NCBI GenBank assembly: GCA_934590165.1
Contig: CAKTOO010000008.1
Coordinates: 54,131-118,130, forward strand
Reading direction: 5' to 3'
DNA length: 64,000 nt
DNA from: an uncultured Dysosmobacter sp.
GTDB lineage: Bacteria; Bacillota; Clostridia; Oscillospirales; Oscillospiraceae
Position 1 is the stretch's first letter, and every line of letters starts with the position of its first letter. The position numbers and the translations under genes were made by a program. The notes under the pieces were generated by a model that was given only the letters and a program-made list of their open reading frames with translations, was not told where the DNA came from and searched no databases. Positions 41,936 through 47,570 of this stretch are shown here, one piece after another.

Positions 41936-42175
41936 TCACGGTTTGTGGCATTTCTTCGCCTTCATATCCTCATATTTTTGCAGCAAAAATAGGCCGTTCT
42001 GATATGCTACCTTTATATATTCCAGCTGTAGTGAACCGTAGGCGTTGCTGGAAGTCTTGCCGGTCTCGTAGTTTAAGGTCCCATTATAGTCGATGTCCAC
42101 TAATTCGCGGATAAAGGAGTCCCAATCCACATCGCCCATATAGCCTATCTTTCCGCTGATACAGGAAAGCATGTA
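41936..42175 (-). pseudogene. Sugar phosphate isomerase/epimerase-like C-terminal remnant
   Basis: The frame ends GDVDWDSFIRELVDIDYNG, TLNYETGKTSSNAYGSLQLE, then KVAYQNGLFLLQKYEDMKAK. The pattern G-x-V-D-W-x-x-F-I-x-x-L-x-x-I-x-Y-x-G is the C-terminal strand and helix of xylose-isomerase-like TIM barrels. The upstream part runs out where integrase sequence on the other strand begins. It ends 4 bases before the radical SAM start, so the two were once an operon. The family call is moderate. Confidence 0.5.
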
Positions 42176-42598
42176 ATGGAAAGTGACGGCTTGAAAAACA
42201 AGTTCCGGGAGCGGTCGATTCCTATTGTTGATGATGCACTTTGGAAGCGTCTGTGTCAAGCTCCAAAAACGGTAACGTTTGGAAAGAAAGTGATTTTGAC
42301 CGAACAGGTCATCCACAGTCCCGAGGGAAATGCATACCAGCCCAACAACTGGGCCAGCCGTGTTTTTCGCCCCTTTATGAAAGAACTGCACAAACTCCAT
42401 CCCGATGTACCAGAGCTGTCCCCCCATGAACTCAGGCATACTCACGCAACTCTCTGGATTGCTCAGGGGATGGATCCGTATATGGTTGCCCGTCTTTTAG
42501 GACATAGTGGCCTAAAGATGCTGACTAGGATTTATGACCACACCAGTCCCGAGACTTTGCGGAAAGCCATTCAAACAGCAAAAGAAGGTGCCTCATAA
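42176..42598 (+). pseudogene. Tyrosine-recombinase integrase, C-terminal catalytic remnant
   Basis: About 140 residues of a phage/ICE integrase catalytic domain: LKNKFRERSIPIVDD, SPHELRHTHATLWIAQGMDP (HxxRH), RLLGHSGLKMLTRIYDHTSP (second His and nucleophile Tyr). The N-terminal DNA-binding part and the first catalytic Arg are missing. It lies next to the tRNA-Val gene, the usual place for an integrase beside its attachment site. Confidence 0.82.
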
Positions 42599-42741
42599 AA
42601 GCACCTTCTTTTGCTGTTTCCCATGCTCTCTATCGAGTCTCTTTTCACAAAAGTGTCGTATTTTTGTCGTATTTTCCTGTTTTCCCTTATTCACAGTAAA
42701 ATCAAAAACCTCCCAAAGCCTTGCGGCTCCAGGAGGTTATC

Positions 42742-42818
42742 TGGTGGACGATACAGGACTCGAACCTGTGACCCCCTGCACGTCAAGCAGGTGCTCTAGC
42801 CAGCTGAGCTAATCGTCC
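42742..42818 (-). tRNA. tRNA-Val (anticodon GAC), CCA encoded
   Basis: Minus strand begins GGACGATTAGCTCAGCTGG. Acceptor GGACGAT pairs with ATCGTCC; the anticodon stem encloses TTGACGT with anticodon GAC; T-arm loop TTCGAGT; the gene ends ACCA. The 3' half also occurs as a remnant at 40425-40447. Confidence 0.95.
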
Positions 42819-42932
42819 GAAGCGGAACGAATATAGGATACACGAACTCTTTTGTTTTGTCAACACCTTTCTTGCTTTTTTTTTGTTTTTTTGTTATACT
42901 GCTCCCAGCAGCAGGACAGGAGGTCGTTTCCC

Positions 42933-43667
42933 ATGAAACAGGTCGCATTGATCACAGGCTCTTCCCGGGGCATTGGCCGGGCCGTGGCTCTGGAGTTGTC
43001 CCTGGCGGGCTACGCCGTCTGCATCAACTATATCCAAAGCCGCGAAGCTGCCGAAGCGCTGGCAGCCCAGCTGCGCGGAGAGGGCCGGAAGGCCATTGCC
43101 ATCCAGGCGGATGTGGCGGACAGTCACGTGGTAAATGAAATGGTGCGGCAGACGGAAGCGGAGCTGGGGCCTGTTACCCTTCTTGTCAATAACGCCGGCA
43201 TCTCCTGGCAAGGCCTGTTTCAGGATATGGAGGACGCCGCCTGGGAGCGCATGTTGGCCGTGAATCTCACCGGCGCCCGAAACGCCGCCCGGGCCGTGTT
43301 GCCCGCCATGATCAGTCAAAAGAGCGGCTGCATCGTCAACATCTCCTCCATGTGGGGCCTGCGGGGTGCCAGCTGCGAGGTAGCCTATGCCTGCTCAAAG
43401 GCCGCCATCGTGGGGCTGACCCGTTCCCTGGCCCTGGAACTGGCGCCCTCCCGCATTCGGGTGAACTGCGTGGCCCCAGGCTGCATTGAAACGGACATGG
43501 TGCGGGTCCTGGGGCAGGAGACCCGGGAGATGCTGGTGGCAGAAACACCCATCGGGCGGCTGGGCACCCCGGAGGATATCGCCCACGCTGTGGCGTTTCT
43601 CGCTTCGGAAAAGGCCTCCTTTATTACCGGCCAGGTCCTGACCGCTGACGGCGGTTTCATCGTCTGA
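42933..43667 (+). CDS. SDR-family oxidoreductase (FabG-like)
   Basis: A 244-residue classical short-chain dehydrogenase/reductase. The cofactor motif is ITGSSRGIGRA (TGxxxGIG), then LLVNNAGISWQG (NNAG), the catalytic Ser in VNISSMWGLRG, and YACSK (Tyr-x-x-x-Lys), ending FITGQVLTADGGFIV. FabG reduces 3-oxoacyl-ACP, but the gene stands alone between tRNA-Val and a repressor, away from fatty-acid genes, so the substrate may differ. The start follows AGGAGG. Confidence 0.9.
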   Translation: MKQVALITGSSRGIGRAVALELSLAGYAVCINYIQSREAAEALAAQLRGEGRKAIAIQADVADSHVVNEMVRQTEAELGPVTLLVNNAGISWQGLFQDMEDAAWERMLAVNLTGARNAARAVLPAMISQKSGCIVNISSMWGLRGASCEVAYACSKAAIVGLTRSLALELAPSRIRVNCVAPGCIETDMVRVLGQETREMLVAETPIGRLGTPEDIAHAVAFLASEKASFITGQVLTADGGFIV

Positions 43668-43683
43668 CACCTTATTTATAAAT

Positions 43684-43717
43684 AAAAGTGCCGCTGCGGA
43701 CGCAGCGGCACTTTTTT
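43684..43717. terminator. Bidirectional terminator between SDR and repressor genes
   Basis: AAAAGTGCCGCTGCG pairs with CGCAGCGGCACTTTT, two-base loop, T run on the plus strand and A run on the other. Confidence 0.88.
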
Positions 43718-44468
43718 ATTCCTTTCCCGGCAGCGGCGGCGCGTGGAGGATGACCCGCCCAAAGCACACCAGGCTCCGGCCACTGGAGGGCGTCATCAGC
43801 ACATCCGCGTCCGCCCTGGCGCGGTTCAGGGAAAACAGGTACACATTTCCAAAGGGGTCTTTGTAATACTGCTTGCACAGCATGTCGCCATCCACGCAGA
43901 AAATGCCCACATCGCCATTTTTCAGCGGGTCCCGGTTCACATAGACCAAAGAGCCGTCGGCAATGTACGGCGTCATGGAATCGCCCTGGATGCGGACGGC
44001 AAACTCCGCCGCCGAAGGCACCTCGTCCGTCACCGGAACGTAGTCAAAATCCTCCCCGAACACCGGCGCGGCGTAGCCGGCGGCAGCGGGGCTGCGGTAC
44101 AGGGGAATGACCCGGGACTCCTGCCGCTCCCGGTTCTGCTCCAGTTCGTCCCGGTAGACACAAAGAGCATCCACTACGGAACGCACCGTCTCCCGCCCCA
44201 CGGGGGACAGGCCCCGGTACTGCTTCAGCAGCGTCCTCTCGCTTTGGGAGAGGACCTGCCCTCCGGCGGAAAAGCTGTCCTGAAACAGGAAATTCGGGTC
44301 CGTTTGGAGGCAATCGAACAGCCGCAGCATCACTTCCTCCTTGGGAAAGCTGATACCCGTCTCATAATTGCCGATGGCGGAAGCAGACACGCCCAGCCGC
44401 CGGGCCAGCAGGGTCCGGGAGAGGCCCAGCTCCTCCCGTCGGGCACGCATACGCTCACCGAAGCTCAT
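43716..44468 (-). CDS. XRE-family repressor with S24 (LexA-like) peptidase domain
   Basis: A 250-residue protein with an N-terminal XRE helix-turn-helix (GLSRTLLARRLGVSASAIGN, YETGISFPKEEVML) and a C-terminal S24 peptidase domain with catalytic Ser in RIQGDSMTPYIADGS and Lys in DMLCKQYYKDPFG. Such proteins (phage CI-like, ImmA-independent) cleave themselves on RecA activation and so derepress target genes. I do not see a clear Ala-Gly cleavage bond, but AAAGYAAP in the linker is a candidate. Three palindromic operators lie upstream. No phage genes are nearby, so the target may be itself or distant genes. Confidence 0.88.
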   Translation of the reverse strand: MSFGERMRARREELGLSRTLLARRLGVSASAIGNYETGISFPKEEVMLRLFDCLQTDPNFLFQDSFSAGGQVLSQSERTLLKQYRGLSPVGRETVRSVVDALCVYRDELEQNRERQESRVIPLYRSPAAAGYAAPVFGEDFDYVPVTDEVPSAAEFAVRIQGDSMTPYIADGSLVYVNRDPLKNGDVGIFCVDGDMLCKQYYKDPFGNVYLFSLNRARADADVLMTPSSGRSLVCFGRVILHAPPLPGKE

Positions 44469-44529
44469 GGGAACACATCCTTTCTGAATGTATCCTATCT
44501 GATTTTTTGTTTCTTGTCAATCAGTATTT

Positions 44530-44604
44530 ACAAGAAACTTGTAAATTATGCCTTGACACACAAGTATTCTTGTGGTATTCTAACATTGTTCACAAGATTC
44601 TTGT
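44530..44604. promoter_or_regulatory. Three ACAAG-N3/4-CTTGT operators with an overlapping promoter
   Basis: Palindromes at 44530-44542, 44559-44574 and 44592-44604 share half-sites ACAAG/CTTGT. The middle one lies between TTGACA (44553-44558) and TATTCT (44576-44581) of a plus-strand promoter with 17-base spacing. On the minus strand TTGACA/TAGGAT for the repressor gene lies just downstream. The array is a probable binding region for the adjacent repressor. Confidence 0.68.
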
Positions 44605-44644
44605 TGTTTCGTCGGTTTGCACGCCGCTGCGGCCCTGCAAGACA

Positions 44645-44671
44645 AAAACGCCCACCCTTTCGGATGGACGT
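44645..44671 (-). terminator. Terminator after the tRNA-Tyr 3' remnant
   Basis: On the minus strand CGTCCATCC pairs with GGGTGGGCG across GAAA, followed by TTTTTG. Confidence 0.75.
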
Positions 44672-44693
44672 TTGGTGGGGGAAGGTGGATTCG
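44672..44693 (-). repeat. tRNA-Tyr 3'-end remnant
   Basis: A 22-base exact copy of the 3' end (acceptor strand, CCA and part of the T-arm) of the tRNA-Tyr gene at 44812-44833, 140 bases away in the same orientation. The rest of the tRNA is not present at this copy. Confidence 0.85.
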
Positions 44694-44773
44694 CCCGCCT
44701 GCGAGCGGACCGTTCCGCGGCTCTGACGCGCCGCCGGTGTGTCATTCACTGCTGCTCCCCTTCAAATTCGCAA

Positions 44774-44808
44774 TGAAAAAAATACCGACCGCCCTATTGG
44801 GCAGTCGG
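44774..44808 (-). terminator. Terminator of the tRNA-Thr/tRNA-Tyr unit
   Basis: On the minus strand CCGACTGCCC pairs with GGGCGGTCGG (one mismatch) and is followed by TATTTTTTTC. Confidence 0.82.
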
Positions 44809-44812
44809 CACT

Positions 44813-44897
44813 TGGTGGGGGAAGGTGGATTCGAACCACCGAAGTCAGTGACAACAGATTTACAGTCTGCCCCATTTGGCCGCTCTGGAATTCCCCC
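44813..44897 (-). tRNA. tRNA-Tyr (anticodon GTA), CCA encoded
   Basis: Minus strand begins GGGGGAATTCCAGAGCGGCC. Acceptor GGGGGAA pairs with TTCCCCC; the anticodon loop CTGTAAA gives GTA; a long variable arm is present as expected for class II tRNA-Tyr; it ends ACCA. Confidence 0.95.
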
Positions 44898-44906
44898 ATA
44901 TGAACT

Positions 44907-44982
44907 TGGAGCTGGTGGACGGATTCGAACCCCCGACCTGCTGATTACAAATCAGCTGCTCTACCAGCTGAGCTACACCAGC
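44907..44982 (-). tRNA. tRNA-Thr (anticodon TGT), CCA encoded
   Basis: Minus strand begins GCTGGTGTAGCTCAGCTGG. Acceptor GCTGGTG pairs with CACCAGC, discriminator T, then CCA. The anticodon loop TTTGTAA gives TGT. It lies 9 bases upstream of tRNA-Tyr in the same transcription unit. Confidence 0.95.
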
Positions 44983-45069
44983 AGTTCCAACAGCAGGATT
45001 TATCTTACCAGATGGTTTTCATTTTGTCAACACAATTTTTTTATTTTTCGTATTTTAGGAGGGACTTTT

Positions 45070-45258
45070 TTGAGGAAAAGCACCCGCCGCCTGGGGCGGC
45101 TCAGCCTGCTTTGCTCTTTGTGCGGGCAGGAGATCTTGCCGGGCGAAGAGTACTGGTACTGCAACGGCAGCACTGTCTGCCGGGAGTGCCTGCCGTCCTT
45201 TGCCCGGGCGGAGCTGGCGCCTTACCGCCAGACCCGTGGAAAGGAGGTGCGTCTATGA
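45070..45258 (+). CDS. Small zinc-finger-like protein
   Basis: A 62-residue protein starting at TTG (45070), 7 bases after TAGGAGGG, with CSLCGQEILPGEEYWYCNG and VCRECLPSFARAEL. The CxxC...CxxC spacing resembles a treble-clef or LIM-like zinc site. Its frame ends by overlapping the next ATG (ATGA). No named family recognised. It heads a cluster of three tiny overlapping genes ending in a sigma-70-region-4-like protein. Confidence 0.6.
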   Translation: MRKSTRRLGRLSLLCSLCGQEILPGEEYWYCNGSTVCRECLPSFARAELAPYRQTRGKEVRL

Positions 45259-45488
45259 CGCTTTTGGAGATGTCCGCCGTATACGCGGACAACGCGGCCG
45301 CCCTGCGGCTCCGCATTGCGGAGCTGCGCGCCGCCATGGGAGCATTGTCAGATCCAGAGGAGCTGCGCGCCCTGCGGGCCAGGATCGCGGCGCTGGACCC
45401 GCTGCTGCGGGAGGCACGTGCCCTGGCGGAGCTGACCGCCCACTACTATGACAGGAGCTACCGCAAGCATGAAAAATACACCCTCTAA
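45255..45488 (+). CDS. Small helical protein of unknown function
   Basis: A 77-residue protein, MTLLEMSAVYADNAAALRLR then repeated helix rich in Ala, Leu, Arg and Glu (ELRALRARIAALDPLLREAR), ending YDRSYRKHEKYTL. AAAGGAGG precedes the ATG, which overlaps the stop of the zinc-finger-like gene by 4 bases, and its own end overlaps the next gene by 20 bases. It is predicted to be a coiled-coil or helical hairpin. Function unknown. Confidence 0.65.
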   Translation: MTLLEMSAVYADNAAALRLRIAELRAAMGALSDPEELRALRARIAALDPLLREARALAELTAHYYDRSYRKHEKYTL

Positions 45489-45768
45489 ACGAGGCCGCCC
45501 TGACCAGTGGGCCGGCGATATGACCGTATGGCTGCGGGAAAACGCTCCGGATAACGACGAGCAGCTTGCCCGCCTGCGGCGGAACCTGAAGGACGCCCGC
45601 CTCCGGGAGCTGACGCCCCGGCAGCGGCAGATGGTGGAGCTGTACTACGACCAGGAGATGAACACCACCGCCATTGCCCAGCTTCTGGGCGTCCAGCGGT
45701 CCACGGTATCCCGCACCCTCCGCCGGGCCAGGGCGCGGCTGTACCAGTTTTTGCGCTATGGACTTTAA
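45469..45768 (+). CDS. Sigma-70 region 4-like HTH protein
   Basis: A 99-residue DNA-binding protein with RELTPRQRQMVELYYDQEMN followed by TTAIAQLLGVQRSTVSRTLRR, a sigma-factor region 4 helix-turn-helix without region 2. Such proteins bind DNA as regulators rather than as full sigma factors. I start it at the ATG 45469 with AGGAG upstream, inside the previous gene. The three-gene overlap implies joint expression. A similar gene trio occurs in prophages and mobile regions in my recollection, but no other phage genes are here. Confidence 0.68.
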   Translation: MKNTPSKRGRPDQWAGDMTVWLRENAPDNDEQLARLRRNLKDARLRELTPRQRQMVELYYDQEMNTTAIAQLLGVQRSTVSRTLRRARARLYQFLRYGL

Positions 45769-45847
45769 ACCGCTTTTTCCCCTTGAGGTTTTTTCCGACA
45801 GCCCCTATAATCAAAGTACGGATAACTAACCGACAGGAGGAGACGTC

Positions 45848-46732
45848 ATGCTTTACAACTCTCTGCACAACCGCGGCCTGCGGCTCGTGGTGGCTGTTAT
45901 CGGCGAGCTGATCGCCGCCGCCGCACTGAACCTGTTCATTGTGCCCCTGAACCTGTACACCGGCGGTCTCATGGGTGTGTGCCAGTTGCTGCGCACCCTC
46001 GCGGCCGACTATCTGGGCATGAGCTTCGGGGACTACGATGTGGCCGGCATTTTGTATTTCCTGCTGAACATTCCCATCCTGCTTCTGGCCTACAAAAACC
46101 TGGGACGGGCCTTTGTCGCAAAGACGCTCATCTGCACAGCGGCCTTTTCCCTGTTTTACAGTCTTATCCCCTCCCCCTCCGTCCCCATTGTGGATGACTA
46201 TCTCACCGCTTGCCTGCTGGGCGGCATCCTGGCGGGCGTGGGCAGCGGCCTGGTCCTCACCTGCGGCGCCAGCGGCGGCGGATTGGACATTGTGGGCCTG
46301 TACCTGAGCAAGCGGGGCAGCCAGTTCACCGTGGGCAAGTTCTCACTGACCTTTAACGCCGTTTTGTACACCGCCTGCCTGTTCCTGTTCAGTCCGGAGG
46401 TCGCCATTTACTCTGTCATCTACAACTTCTTCACCGCTATGGTGCTGGACCGGATGCACCAGCAGAACGTCAGTGTTCAGGCCCTTATTTTCACCAAGGG
46501 CGACGAGGGGACCCTGGCTCGCTTCATCATTGAGAACCTGGGCCGCAGCGTTACCTACTGGGAGGGTGTCGGCGCCTATACCGGCGAGGATGTCCACGTG
46601 CTGTGCGTATGCCTGTCCAAATTTGAAATTGAGGAGCTGGCCCACGCGGTCCACACTATCGACCCCCACGCCTTCGTGACCACCCAGGAGGGAACCCGCA
46701 TCTACGGCAACTTCCAGCGGAAGGTGGGCTGA
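45848..46732 (+). CDS. YitT-family membrane protein (DUF161/DUF2179)
   Basis: A 294-residue protein with five to six membrane helices in the first 200 residues (VAVIGELIAAAALNLFIVPL, GGLMGVCQLL, GSGLVLTCGASGGGLDIVGL) and a C-terminal cytosolic DUF2179 domain (MHQQNVSVQALIFTKGDEGT to DPHAFVTTQEGTRIYGNF). The GxSGGxDI motif is the family hallmark. These are widespread in Firmicutes with no firmly established role. The start follows AGGAGG. A terminator follows at 46757-46779. Confidence 0.9.
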   Translation: MLYNSLHNRGLRLVVAVIGELIAAAALNLFIVPLNLYTGGLMGVCQLLRTLAADYLGMSFGDYDVAGILYFLLNIPILLLAYKNLGRAFVAKTLICTAAFSLFYSLIPSPSVPIVDDYLTACLLGGILAGVGSGLVLTCGASGGGLDIVGLYLSKRGSQFTVGKFSLTFNAVLYTACLFLFSPEVAIYSVIYNFFTAMVLDRMHQQNVSVQALIFTKGDEGTLARFIIENLGRSVTYWEGVGAYTGEDVHVLCVCLSKFEIEELAHAVHTIDPHAFVTTQEGTRIYGNFQRKVG

Positions 46733-46756
46733 GTCCTCCGGGGATATTGCTTTGCC

Positions 46757-46779
46757 CGATAGCGCCCTATCGCTTTTTC
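46757..46779 (+). terminator. Terminator of the YitT gene
   Basis: CGATAG pairs with CTATCG across CGCC, followed by CTTTTTCG. Confidence 0.7.
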
Positions 46780-46874
46780 GCATTTCTTGCCCCACCTGAA
46801 ATCATGATATCATCAGGTCAGGAGCTTTCCACCGCCGCGGCAGGCGCCGCGAAATAAAACAGGAGGGATTCAAG

Positions 46875-47522
46875 ATGAAGCACCCCATCGCCGTTTTGGC
46901 CGGCACCCCGGTGGACACGCAAATGGGCGTGGACTTTCTCACCGGAGCCGGTCTGTCGGGCACCGCGTTCCCACTGTCCGCCGATCCCCGGCAGCAGACT
47001 GCCTTTCAGATCTCCTCCGCCGCCGAAAAGCAGGCCCGCGCCCTGGCTGTGCTGCGGCAGGCTATGGAGCAGGGCTGTGAAAAGGCCTTTGTCTACTGCA
47101 ACTCCCTGTCCGCCTCCGTGGACTTTCCCACCCTGGCCCGGGAGTCCGGCATGAAGATCGTGACACCGCTGGATGTATACCGGAGCCTGGCCCCCCGGTA
47201 CCGGCGGCTGGCATTCATCGCCGCCAACGCACAAGGGCTGGCGGGCATTGAGCGGGTGCTGCTGGCCGCCAACCCAGCGCTGGACACCCTGTCCGCCGCG
47301 GCGCTGCCGGTGGTGCTGGCCATTGAGCAGGGCGAGGACCCGGACCAGCTGGTGGAGCGCCACCACCTGGCGGAGCTGGCGGATTGGTTCGCCGCCTGCG
47401 GTATGGAGGCGCTGCTGCTGGGCTGTACCCACTTCCCTTATTTTAAAGAGGCTCTGTCCAGACGGACAAGCCTGCCCCTCATTGACCCGGCTCAGGAAAT
47501 GCTGGAGCTGCTGCAAGGCTGA
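46875..47522 (+). CDS. Aspartate/glutamate racemase family protein
   Basis: A 215-residue protein of the cofactor-independent racemase fold. The two catalytic cysteines are in AFVYCNSLSASVDFP and LLLGCTHFPYFKEAL. It is shorter than typical MurI (about 265) and lacks the usual N-terminal D-x-GxGG motif (here AVLAGTPVDTQMGVDF), so an Asp/Glu/hydantoin racemase function other than cell-wall D-glutamate supply is possible. It follows a good AGGAGG site and ends before a strong bidirectional terminator. Confidence 0.8.
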   Translation: MKHPIAVLAGTPVDTQMGVDFLTGAGLSGTAFPLSADPRQQTAFQISSAAEKQARALAVLRQAMEQGCEKAFVYCNSLSASVDFPTLARESGMKIVTPLDVYRSLAPRYRRLAFIAANAQGLAGIERVLLAANPALDTLSAAALPVVLAIEQGEDPDQLVERHHLAELADWFAACGMEALLLGCTHFPYFKEALSRRTSLPLIDPAQEMLELLQG

Positions 47523-47528
47523 ATACAG

Positions 47529-47566
47529 AAAGGCCCCGCGTTCAACATGAACGCGGGGCCTTTTTG
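47529..47566. terminator. Bidirectional terminator between racemase gene and B12 operon
   Basis: AAAGGCCCCGCGTTC pairs with GAACGCGGGGCCTTT, loop AACAT, with T run on plus and A run on the other side. Confidence 0.92.
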
Positions 47567-47570
47567 CAGA

